From: a virus
Length of the DNA stretch: 39,483 nucleotides
Reading direction: 5' to 3' (one strand)
Virus record (IMG/VR): IMGVR_UViG_3300042922_000500
Location: 1-39,483 of that record
In this document: piece by piece, positions 7,806-14,414 of the stretch
Numbering within the stretch: the stretch's first letter is position 1
Layout of the letters: each line of letters opens with the position of its first letter
Program-made: the position numbers and the translations under genes
The notes under the pieces: model-generated
Database searches by the model: none
The model's input: only the letters and a program-made list of their open reading frames with translations
What the model was told of the DNA's origin: nothing

Positions 7806-8393
7806 TTAACCTACTGTAGTTGTAGTAGTAGTTGCTACAGTTGTAGTGGTTGTAGTTGTAGGTGCAACTGTGGTTGTAGTAGTTGTTGTAGGAGCTACAG
7901 TTGTAGTAGTAGTCGTAGTCGGAGTAGCTGTTGTAGTGGTTGTTGTTGGTGCTGTAACTGTTACAGAGCAAGTAGCTTTCTTACTAGAATCAGCTTGTGA
8001 TGTAAATGTTACAGTTGCACTACCAGCAGATATAAAGTTTATCCTCCATGCACTTGCTTCGTTATCCCATGCTACAGTAGCTATACCTGTACTACTTGAA
8101 GAAGCAGTTACTCCAGGTTGTGCTGTAGATGGCTGAATAACAGCAATTACTGTATCAGAACTTCCTACAAGACCACTAGTTGATGTTTTACTTAATTGTA
8201 CACTTGATACGGGACTATATGAAGTAGTTACATTTATAGAATCACTTAAAGTACTTTCTCCCATTTCATTTTCAGCACTTACTTGATATGTATATTGTGT
8301 ATGAGGTGTAAGTCCTGTATCTGTATATGTTGTATCTATTAATCCACTTTGTATTTTTGTTCCATTTTTATATACATTATATGTTGTAGCCAT
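7806..8393 (-). CDS. Virion-type protein: N-truncated FN3 domain, BIG2 domain and poly-Thr tail
   Basis: Residues 1-57 (TTYNVYKNGTKI, then DTGLTPHTQYTYQVSAENE) match a fibronectin type III domain from strand C onward; strands A and B are absent. Residues 58-148 look like a bacterial Ig-like BIG2 domain (ATVAWDNEASAWRI, then SAGSATVTFTSQAD). The last 46 residues hold 34 Thr with Val-Ala-Pro spacers, a mucin-like tail. ATG follows GGGAG. Peptides resembling the missing strands A-B are encoded in the +1 frame at the ends of the two preceding genes. Probably a tail or head surface adhesin; the tail may be O-glycosylated by the neighbouring enzyme. Confidence 0.75.
   Translation of the reverse strand: MATTYNVYKNGTKIQSGLIDTTYTDTGLTPHTQYTYQVSAENEMGESTLSDSINVTTSYSPVSSVQLSKTSTSGLVGSSDTVIAVIQPSTAQPGVTASSSSTGIATVAWDNEASAWRINFISAGSATVTFTSQADSSKKATCSVTVTAPTTTTTTATPTTTTTTTVAPTTTTTTTVAPTTTTTTTVATTTTTTVG
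7809..7950 (-). repeat. Imperfect 30-bp tandem repeats encoding the Thr-rich tail
   Basis: Three to four units encode seven Thr plus Val-Ala-Pro, with silent variation between ACA, ACT and occasional ACC or ACG codons. They belong to the gene above and are not a CRISPR array. Confidence 0.85.
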
Positions 8394-8444
8394 ATTTTAT
8401 TTTATCTCCCTTCTATAAAATATAATTATTAATACTTTATTAAG

Positions 8445-8516
8445 CCCCTGTAGAGACTAATTCCATGACAATACTATACTTGTATCTGTTGTAGAATTAG
8501 TCTCTAGTCCTTGGGG
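8445..8516 (-). promoter_or_regulatory. Conserved hairpin B, overlapping the +1 extension of the 57-codon gene
   Basis: On the minus strand CCCC/GGGG (8513-8516 with 8445-8448) encloses a perfect 12-bp stem (8494-8505 with 8452-8463). The structure starts about 4 nt after the CCC-TAG. The same fold recurs at 8741-8812 with compensating base changes. Confidence 0.75.
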
Positions 8517-8523
8517 AATACTA
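8457..8523 (-). other. +1 frameshift extension of the 57-codon gene (FN3 strands A-B)
   Basis: At CCC-TAG a one-base forward slip onto CCU continues as SIPQGLETNS followed by TTDTSIVLSWN and a TAG. This reads like the first two strands of an FN3 domain. CCC-stop is the known +1 slip site of SPP1 and Listeria phage PSA structural genes. Not proven to be used here. Confidence 0.6.
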
Positions 8524-8694
8524 GGGAGTAGTTAAAAATGGTATTTTCTTTACAGCTCCATTTACTGCAAAATAAATATTATTTTCATCATATCCTAGAA
8601 ATCCATCTTTTTCTGCATTTGTTGGTTCTTCTGATAATTGTTTTAATTGTAATAAATTTACGAATAATTCTGGTATTTGATTATATGATTCCAT
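8521..8694 (-). CDS. Small virion-type protein, 57 aa, ending at a CCC-TAG slip site
   Basis: ATG at 8694 is 10 nt after AGGAGG. The product runs MESYNQIPELFVNLLQLKQL, then GFLGYDENNIYFAVNGAVKK, and ends FLTTP. It has no recognised family, but the beta-rich end resembles short phage decoration or tail-associated proteins. It lies between the tail tube gene and the FN3/BIG2/poly-Thr gene. Like the tail tube it ends with Pro-stop at CCC-TAG, and the +1 frame adds 22 FN3-like residues, giving a 79-residue minor form. Confidence 0.7.
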   Translation of the reverse strand: MESYNQIPELFVNLLQLKQLSEEPTNAEKDGFLGYDENNIYFAVNGAVKKIPFLTTP

Positions 8695-8716
8695 TATTTA
8701 AATTCCTCCTAAATAT

Positions 8717-8728
8717 ATTTAATTTATT
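8717..8728 (-). promoter_or_regulatory. Phage motif copy 7, heading the 57-codon gene
   Basis: Ends 23 nt before ATG 8694, with AGGAGG 6 nt downstream of the motif. Confidence 0.55.
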
Positions 8729-8740
8729 TTATTGTAGAAT

Positions 8741-8812
8741 CCCCTGTAACGTTTAATTCCAAGCTAGATTTACACTAGTATCGGTTATAGAACTAGACAT
8801 CAGTCCTTGGGG
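8741..8812 (-). promoter_or_regulatory. Conserved hairpin A, overlapping the +1 extension of the tail tube gene
   Basis: CCCC/GGGG (8809-8812 with 8741-8744) and a 12-bp stem (8790-8801 with 8748-8759) with one mismatch and three G-U pairs. Compared with hairpin B, three stem positions show changes on both sides that keep pairing. Confidence 0.75.
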
Positions 8813-8819
8813 TGTATTA
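8753..8819 (-). other. +1 frameshift extension of the tail tube gene (FN3 strands A-B)
   Basis: At CCC-TAA a +1 slip continues as NTPQGLMSSS followed by ITDTSVNLAWN and TAA. It shares PQGL, TDTS and L-x-W-N with the extension at 8457-8523, showing that the +1 frame has been kept as protein. Confidence 0.65.
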
Positions 8820-9869
8820 GGGAGCTACTATAGTTACTTCAGCTGTTGCTGTTATACTTGGTTTATCAGTAATAGATACTGTTATTGTTGATTTATCACC
8901 ATTAGTCGAAGAAACCTTTGTGATTGTTCCATCTGCTGAAACTGTACAGGTTGCAGGAGTATCAGATACAAAGGTTAAATCTTCATATGGTGGCTTAAAC
9001 GCATTTCCTGCTGTTGGTACAGCAATAACATCTAATACTTCTGTTGTATCACTGGCACTTAGAGTAATTGTATCATCCACAATTCCTAAAACATATACTG
9101 AGTCGTACCAATTAGAATTATTCATTATTTCAGTTATTATTGCATAAACACCATCTCCATCACATGATGCTGATTGTGTAGCTAATGCACTCCCGTTAAA
9201 TGGAGTTTTGCTCACACCTGTAGATGTCATCGCTATATCAACTCCACCGTCAAGTAAAAATCTAGGTACTTCAATTTGACAAATTCCGACTTTTGTTGCA
9301 CTGTTTAAATCGTCAGAACTACCAGCAAATAATTGTGCTTCCATCACTAATCTAATAGTTGAAGGAACGATATTAGAACTTACTGTTAATTGTCTAGCTC
9401 CTGTATTATTATTTCTATACATAATACATACTGAATCACCAACAGTACCTACTGGAGAAGTAAATGTACTACCAGTAAAAGTTACCTTTTGCCATTCATT
9501 CTTTCCAGGTAATGACACCCATCCTATTTTACCATATGTAGCAAAATCAGCAGGAGCACTTGCAACTGTACCTACATTACTAGTTGCCAAAGTAACAGTT
9601 TCAGAAGCAAGAACATCTCCTCCTATATTAATATTTGCACCTATATTAGCTGCTATATACTCTAATCTGAACATAGCATCTTCAATTTTTAAGTCAAATT
9701 TTGATGTATGGAAGAATTTTCCAAATAAAACATCTCCTTGACCACCCCTGACATCTGTTCCTGTAACACTTACTGTAATTGATGATGTTAAAAGTGTTCT
9801 AGCTGTAGCAAAAACTTGGTCTCCCGCAAACATTTTTACTCTAGCTACGCCACCTATAAAATAATCCAT
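8817..9869 (-). CDS. Major tail tube protein with C-terminal BIG2 domain and +1 frameshift site
   Basis: The 350-residue protein starts MDYFIGGVARVKMFAGDQVF and has the all-beta composition of a tail tube subunit (GQGDVLFGKFFHTSKFDLKI, then DAMFRLEYIAANIG). Residues ~285-350 form a BIG2-type Ig-like domain (FVSDTPATCTVSADGTI) ending VAP. The stop context CCC-TAA and the FN3-like +1 extension parallel SPP1 gp17.1, whose tube protein also gains an FN3 domain by +1 frameshifting. The strong AAGGAGG start, an upstream terminator and its own motif copy suggest independent, high expression. A head decoration role is less likely. No tape measure gene is seen in the window. Confidence 0.75.
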   Translation of the reverse strand: MDYFIGGVARVKMFAGDQVFATARTLLTSSITVSVTGTDVRGGQGDVLFGKFFHTSKFDLKIEDAMFRLEYIAANIGANINIGGDVLASETVTLATSNVGTVASAPADFATYGKIGWVSLPGKNEWQKVTFTGSTFTSPVGTVGDSVCIMYRNNNTGARQLTVSSNIVPSTIRLVMEAQLFAGSSDDLNSATKVGICQIEVPRFLLDGGVDIAMTSTGVSKTPFNGSALATQSASCDGDGVYAIITEIMNNSNWYDSVYVLGIVDDTITLSASDTTEVLDVIAVPTAGNAFKPPYEDLTFVSDTPATCTVSADGTITKVSSTNGDKSTITVSITDKPSITATAEVTIVAP

Positions 9870-9897
9870 TATATTTCCTCCTTTATTATATTTATTT

Positions 9898-9909
9898 TTT
9901 TAATTTATT
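9898..9909 (-). promoter_or_regulatory. Phage motif copy 8, heading the tail tube gene
   Basis: Lies between the terminator at 9915-9953 and the tail tube start, ending 29 nt before the ATG. Confidence 0.6.
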
Positions 9910-9914
9910 TATAT

Positions 9915-9953
9915 ATATAAAATAAAAGCCAATAACTAATTAAGTTACTGACT
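9915..9953 (-). terminator. Rho-independent terminator before the tail tube gene
   Basis: AGTCAGTAACT (9943-9953) and AGTTATTGGCT (9927-9937) form an 11-bp stem with two G-U pairs and a 5-nt loop, followed by TTTTATTTTA. The stem includes the last codons and stop of the upstream gene. Confidence 0.8.
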
Positions 9954-10839
9954 TCATCTTATCTTTAAAGTTACTATATTTATCTAATTTACCTGCAAAT
10001 TTATCATCATCTTCACCATATATCCAATGTTTAATTTCTTTTCCAAAAATATGTTTACCTGATTGCAACATACCATTTATATCACCTAAAGTGTATATTT
10101 GATAATATAATTTTAAATCAGCTTGTTTTAAGGTAATTAAAAATTTACGAATACTCATTTTATAAAGTTCTTCATATTTATATGGGGAACTTACGACCAC
10201 TGCTGCCATTTGTTTATCTAATGAAGGTGATTTTCTATTTTTATTTTGCATTTCTTCAATTTCTTTTAACATTTTTTCTACATCTGGATCAATATAACTA
10301 TTATCATAATCCAAGATATTTTGACAACATATTATTTCTTTTATTAAATCAAAATCTTGCCATGTATATTCAATACCATTTAAATTTAAAACAATATGAC
10401 CTTTATCATCTTTATTGGGTATAATATTATTTTCATCAATTTGTAAACAAATTTTTAGCAATAATATTAACATAGTGAAATATTCATCTGTTGTAAATAA
10501 AAAATCTAAATATTTCATTTTAATTATTTTTATATCAGGTATTTCATTCTTTTTAATTTGCAAACATTGCAATAATCCAAATGAATAATAATCTGTCATT
10601 TTAAAAGGATATATTTGTAAAGTCATACCCTCTAATGATTGCTCCATATTATTAATTGTTTCTTGTTTTAATTTATTTTCTTCCACGTTAGTAGTAGATG
10701 TCATTTTCATTTGTTGAATTTGTTGCTTTACTTGTTCGTATATATCTATCATATTTTTAGCTACATATGGTATTGGCTCATCAAAGGTAATATATTTTTG
10801 ATATTGATTTAATATATCTTTACTACTTATTTGTTTCAT
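9940..10839 (-). CDS. Phage morphogenesis protein, possible tail assembly chaperone
   Basis: The 299-residue, mainly helical protein has a coiled-coil-like N-terminus (EQVKQQIQQMKMTSTTNVEE), a central domain with LQIYPFKMTDYYSFGLLQCL and IEYTWQDFDLIKEIICCQNI, and a C-terminal segment KMSIRKFLITLKQADLKLYY. The segment around YPFKMTDYYSF recalls tail assembly chaperone-like proteins of large Gram-positive phages, but I cannot assign a family firmly. It lies just upstream of the tail tube gene and ends in a terminator. Confidence 0.5.
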   Translation of the reverse strand: MKQISSKDILNQYQKYITFDEPIPYVAKNMIDIYEQVKQQIQQMKMTSTTNVEENKLKQETINNMEQSLEGMTLQIYPFKMTDYYSFGLLQCLQIKKNEIPDIKIIKMKYLDFLFTTDEYFTMLILLLKICLQIDENNIIPNKDDKGHIVLNLNGIEYTWQDFDLIKEIICCQNILDYDNSYIDPDVEKMLKEIEEMQNKNRKSPSLDKQMAAVVVSSPYKYEELYKMSIRKFLITLKQADLKLYYQIYTLGDINGMLQSGKHIFGKEIKHWIYGEDDDKFAGKLDKYSNFKDKMKSVT

Positions 10840-10856
10840 ATATAATCACCATCTTA

Positions 10857-11438
10857 CTATGTTGTTTTACAACTCATTACAAGTCTAAGTCCTGAATACC
10901 ATTTCTGAGCAAAAGGAGAAACTCTATTACCAATATTCTTTTTATTAAATTCAAAATTAGTAATACCACCCATATATGCACCATTTAATGTTTGTATTAA
11001 TTCTGCAATTATTACTTCACCTCTATTTTCCAAGGTATTTAATATTGCAAGTTGATTATTAACTATTACATCAAAGGCTATATCTACTTGTCCATAAATT
11101 GAAGTAGTTGGTTTTATTTCTAATACATGGATATATAATCGTGATTGTTGTACATCTGAGCCATCATTTATACCATCTTGTTGAAATATTTTATACGTAT
11201 TAAATTTACTTGCTTCATCAATAGATGAATGACCATCATATATAATACTACCTTTCTGACTTGATGTTAAAGCAGGTTTATACAATGCAGAATTTTCATT
11301 ATAATATAATAAATTCCATATAACATTATTATAATTAATTAAATAATTAATTATATTAGTAGTTAATTTTGTCATAGGATAATATGTAGATTCTTGATTA
11401 AACGTCTCAGGTTTATTAGGATTAATTACTCTAGGCAT
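10857..11438 (-). CDS. Head-tail connector or tail completion protein
   Basis: The chosen ATG overlaps the stop of the previous gene (TAATG) and is 9 nt after AGGAGG; an in-frame ATG two codons earlier lies too close to that site. The 193-residue product contains YIHVLEIKPTTSIYGQVDIA and RVSPFAQKWYSGLRLVMSC, beta-rich and without membrane spans. Its place between the connector genes and the tail tube gene suggests a neck or tail terminator role; sequence alone does not show which. Confidence 0.5.
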   Translation of the reverse strand: MPRVINPNKPETFNQESTYYPMTKLTTNIINYLINYNNVIWNLLYYNENSALYKPALTSSQKGSIIYDGHSSIDEASKFNTYKIFQQDGINDGSDVQQSRLYIHVLEIKPTTSIYGQVDIAFDVIVNNQLAILNTLENRGEVIIAELIQTLNGAYMGGITNFEFNKKNIGNRVSPFAQKWYSGLRLVMSCKTT

Positions 11439-12493
11439 TACCATGCACCTCCTAATTCTACGTTAAATTTTTGTACACTGCTATCTACATTATCAATACA
11501 AGTAATCACCAAATCATTGTCAAAATATTGTTCATTATTAGTTATACTAAAATGATTATCATCTATTATGTTCAATGTATAATTTGCATTAGGTACTTCA
11601 CTTGCAGTAATTGTAAATGTATCACTATTATTAGTTCCATTCACATTTTTATATACACTAAATTCTTTAGTAGTATTAATAAATATTTTATTTATAATAG
11701 GATCAATTACAATATTAGAAGTATTAGGTGTAACATTCAAACCATTTGCTATGTCATTATCCAAATCATCATCAGGAGCTATTTCATCTTTATAAGCATT
11801 AAAATATAACAATGGTGCAGAACCTTTTATCATGGTTTTTTCTCTAATAAAATTATTGATGCTTTGTAGCTTAAAAACCTGACCATCAAATATAAATCGT
11901 TGATTATTAAAAATTTTTTTAGTAATTTGATTATTTTGTACAACAACATGCAAATCACCATTTAGTAGATTAATATCATCAAAAGTAATTCTATCTCTTA
12001 ATAAATTATAATCTACTATACAAGGTTCTTGAATTAATATTATTTTCCCATTTTCATCAGTATTATACCAATTTAATGTATTATTACATCTACGTACTGC
12101 ACATGATGCTGTAGGATACTTATACTTATCACTAAAAATACAGAGCCAATAATTATCATCAAATTGGTACATATAACCTAATCCATATTGATGAGAAATG
12201 TTTTTAAATAGCAATCCACGTTCATCATCTCCTAAAATTGATGATGAACGTGATGAATTACTTGGATTATCAATCACATGCATTAACCTTACTTCAACAT
12301 CGGTAAATATTTTTTCTCCTCGAACCAATTCTTCTTGAATAGTATATTTATTAGTAGCATATGCCCACTCAGAATTAATTTTCTGTTGTAGCATATTAGT
12401 TCCATATTGTTGATAATTATTCGCAGTAGGACTTAAAGAAGGATTTAATATAGTATTTATTTGTTGTAATCTATTATCAATTAATTTACCCAT
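11438..12493 (-). CDS. Virion structural protein with C-terminal Ig-like domain
   Basis: ATG at 12493 (MGKLIDNRLQQINTIL) is preferred over an ATG six codons upstream because GGGG precedes it and it follows the preceding stop directly (TAATATG). The first ~230 residues look like a head-closure or neck protein (KIFTDVEVRLMHVIDNPSN and GLLFKNISHQYGLGYMYQFD). Residues ~260-345 read as an Ig-like beta sandwich (KEFSVYKNVNGTNNSDTFTI, then NEQYFDNDLVITCIDN). Exact virion position is unknown. Confidence 0.55.
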   Translation of the reverse strand: MGKLIDNRLQQINTILNPSLSPTANNYQQYGTNMLQQKINSEWAYATNKYTIQEELVRGEKIFTDVEVRLMHVIDNPSNSSRSSSILGDDERGLLFKNISHQYGLGYMYQFDDNYWLCIFSDKYKYPTASCAVRRCNNTLNWYNTDENGKIILIQEPCIVDYNLLRDRITFDDINLLNGDLHVVVQNNQITKKIFNNQRFIFDGQVFKLQSINNFIREKTMIKGSAPLLYFNAYKDEIAPDDDLDNDIANGLNVTPNTSNIVIDPIINKIFINTTKEFSVYKNVNGTNNSDTFTITASEVPNANYTLNIIDDNHFSITNNEQYFDNDLVITCIDNVDSSVQKFNVELGGAW

Positions 12494-12494
12494 A

Positions 12495-12806
12495 TTAAAC
12501 CCCACTTTCATTTATTTTATTTTTTATTTTTGGAATTTCTTCATTAATGCATTCAAAAACTATTTTTCTTAATTCTTTATGATTTAGTTTATTTGTTATA
12601 ATTATATTTAATTTAATTATTAAATTTATTAATTCTCCATCAAATAATTCATTTGCACTATTAATATTCATTATCAAGCCATTTAAATAAATAATTGGAA
12701 TTATATTATCATTATCTTCAAACAATCCAAGAATTTTAAAAATCTTGTTAATTAGTTCATCTATATAAATTAATTTTGATTTTTTACTGCAATTTAAATT
12801 AAACAT
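12495..12806 (-). CDS. Hypothetical morphogenesis protein, 103 aa
   Basis: ATG at 12806 (MFNLNCSKKSKLIYIDELI) overlaps the end of the preceding gene; a GTG at 12818 is also in frame, and neither has a good ribosome binding site, so translation is probably coupled. The product is Ile/Asn-rich and helical. No family recognised. It sits between two connector-type genes and may be a neck protein or chaperone. Confidence 0.45.
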   Translation of the reverse strand: MFNLNCSKKSKLIYIDELINKIFKILGLFEDNDNIIPIIYLNGLIMNINSANELFDGELINLIIKLNIIITNKLNHKELRKIVFECINEEIPKIKNKINESGV

Positions 12807-13461
12807 TCCAGTAATCACTCACTTTTGATTGTTTTTGATATTGTAAATTCCAAGCATATTTATTTATTTGTTTATTTGTTTCGGCTCTCATTGTTTCATA
12901 CCAGCCTGATTTAGCTCTCATGCTATTTGCCTCATTTCCCATGTGAAAATCAGTATCATTCAATAATCTTCTTATGTCTAAAAGAAAGTTCTTTTCACGT
13001 TCTGCCCATACTAATACTAATAGTCGTGCTAAAATATTTATAGCTGTATCATCAAACACATTTAAAAACTCTCCTGGGAAATACCACTGACAAGTACCTT
13101 TTTCTCCTGATGGAATAATCTGTGCAAATGTAACTTTATTAGTTGTTTGGTCATATGTACCATCAATAATAATACCATTTATTATATATTCAAAAAATGA
13201 ATTAGCAACAGGAGTTGTACTTAATGTATATATTGCCGTTCCATCACCATCAAATACCTCAGTTTGTCCTACTGGCATATTTTTATTTGCTAAAATCCCT
13301 TGCATTTTCATTGGATTATTAAAACGTGGTATTGCATTTTCTAAATATGCATACATAATTTGAAAAAAGCTAATAGGTGAAGTTGAATATGCATTACTTA
13401 TCGATGGGTCATTAAATAAACCAATTGCTTGATTATATACATCTGTAAACTCAATTGCCAT
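12799..13461 (-). CDS. Head-tail adaptor-like protein
   Basis: The 220-residue product begins MAIEFTDVYNQAIGLFNDPS and has a helical N- and C-terminal part flanking a beta insert (GDGTAIYTLSTTPVANSFFE, GTCQWYFPGEFLNVFDDTAI). The helices around INILARLLVLVWAEREKNFL and the Trp/Tyr-rich end (SGWYETMRAETNKQ) fit phage head-tail adaptor proteins that plug onto the portal, and so does the position two genes after the capsid gene. Start after AAAGGGG. Not assigned to a named family. Confidence 0.55.
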   Translation of the reverse strand: MAIEFTDVYNQAIGLFNDPSISNAYSTSPISFFQIMYAYLENAIPRFNNPMKMQGILANKNMPVGQTEVFDGDGTAIYTLSTTPVANSFFEYIINGIIIDGTYDQTTNKVTFAQIIPSGEKGTCQWYFPGEFLNVFDDTAINILARLLVLVWAEREKNFLLDIRRLLNDTDFHMGNEANSMRAKSGWYETMRAETNKQINKYAWNLQYQKQSKVSDYWNV

Positions 13462-13479
13462 TCAATTTTCCCCTTTCTA

Positions 13480-13491
13480 TTTTAATTTATT
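13480..13491 (-). promoter_or_regulatory. Phage motif copy 9, heading the adaptor gene
   Basis: Ends 19 nt before the ATG at 13461, just ahead of AAAGGGG. Confidence 0.55.
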
Positions 13492-13495
13492 TTTA

Positions 13496-14296
13496 TTAAT
13501 CATCATTTTCATCACTAGAAATAATTTCATTTAATAAATCATCAGCAATACCTTTTTTAAATACTTGTTTCTCATTTAATATGTAAGCTTTTGTTTTATC
13601 ATCATTAATTTGATTTATTAAACTTTTTAGTTTTTTTTCACTTGTTTTTGTATAATTATTCAAGATTCTAATTTTATCAATATTGTTATATCCTGGTTTT
13701 TTATCTAAATATCTACGAATCCATGTTTGTGATAAATTTACTCTTTGTACTTCATTTAATTCTTTTACTATTTTTTCAAATTCAGTAATATTTAATGTTT
13801 CTATTTTCTTGTATAAAGCAACTGGAATTTTATTTGGTAATGCTGTTACACCTTCAAATAATTCATCACAATCATCTCCAAGTGCAAAAATTCCTCTTTC
13901 AAACCAACTTTCTTGTGGTGTTCTATTATATGTAGATAAAATATTTTGCATTTCACTAAATCTAAAAGTATGCGTTTCTCCAAATCTAGAAAAACTATAT
14001 ACAACATTATTTACTTTTATTGTATTTGGTAATCCTTGAGGACAATCTGTTAAATGAATTAATGTACAAGGTTGATCCATTTTCATTACTGGATTAATAA
14101 CTTGAACTGGTTGATTATTATTATTATTATTCATAAAAGCTGTCATCATACCTGTTAATTTTGCTAATTCTAATTCTAATGCTTTGATTTTTTCATCTTT
14201 TACACTTTCTTCATTTGATACTGCTGTTGCTTTTTTTGTTGCTATTTCCTCAATATTTTCTTCTATTTTTTTATTTGTATTTCTTGTTGTTGCCAT
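13496..14296 (-). CDS. Virion-region protein with disordered N-terminus, 266 aa
   Basis: ATG at 14296 (MATTRNTNKK) follows AAGGAGAG; an open frame extends 32 codons further but without a ribosome binding site. Residues 1-70 are charged and low complexity with a short coiled coil (KIKALELELAKLTGMMTAFM) and a poly-Asn run. The middle (IKVNNVVYSFSRFGETHTFR) is a compact domain and the C-terminal third is helical. I do not recognise it. Genes of this size directly after the capsid gene often encode minor head proteins. Confidence 0.55.
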   Translation of the reverse strand: MATTRNTNKKIEENIEEIATKKATAVSNEESVKDEKIKALELELAKLTGMMTAFMNNNNNNQPVQVINPVMKMDQPCTLIHLTDCPQGLPNTIKVNNVVYSFSRFGETHTFRFSEMQNILSTYNRTPQESWFERGIFALGDDCDELFEGVTALPNKIPVALYKKIETLNITEFEKIVKELNEVQRVNLSQTWIRRYLDKKPGYNNIDKIRILNNYTKTSEKKLKSLINQINDDKTKAYILNEKQVFKKGIADDLLNEIISSDENDD

Positions 14297-14361
14297 AATT
14301 AATATCTCTCCTTTTAAATTCCTTTTATTCTTATTTTTATAATATATTTCATTAATATTAA

Positions 14362-14395
14362 TATGTGTACAGATAAATAAATACCTGCACACATA
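14362..14395 (-). promoter_or_regulatory. Leader hairpin between the capsid gene and the 266-aa gene
   Basis: TATGTGTGCAG and CTGTACACATA pair over 11 bp with one G-U and can extend by three more pairs. It starts 3 nt after motif copy 10. No T-tract follows, so it is a leader or mRNA-end structure rather than a terminator. Confidence 0.6.
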
Positions 14396-14398
14396 TAT

Positions 14399-14410
14399 AT
14401 TTAATTTATT
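14399..14410 (-). promoter_or_regulatory. Phage motif copy 10
   Basis: Just after the major capsid stop and 103 nt before ATG 14296, followed by the leader hairpin. Confidence 0.5.
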
Positions 14411-14414
14411 TTTA

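Noticed and set aside
7809-7950. Regular 30-bp repeats considered as a CRISPR array
   Set aside because: Units are contiguous, in frame and encode Thr-Val-Ala-Pro; there are no spacers or conserved repeat ends.
7846-8136. Plus-strand frame rich in Val
   Set aside because: It is the complement of the poly-Thr coding repeats; no ribosome binding site and no sensible protein.
13496-14392. Upstream start at 14392 for the 266-aa gene
   Set aside because: The extra 32 codons read through leader DNA containing a hairpin and have no ribosome binding site, while ATG 14296 follows AAGGAGAG.
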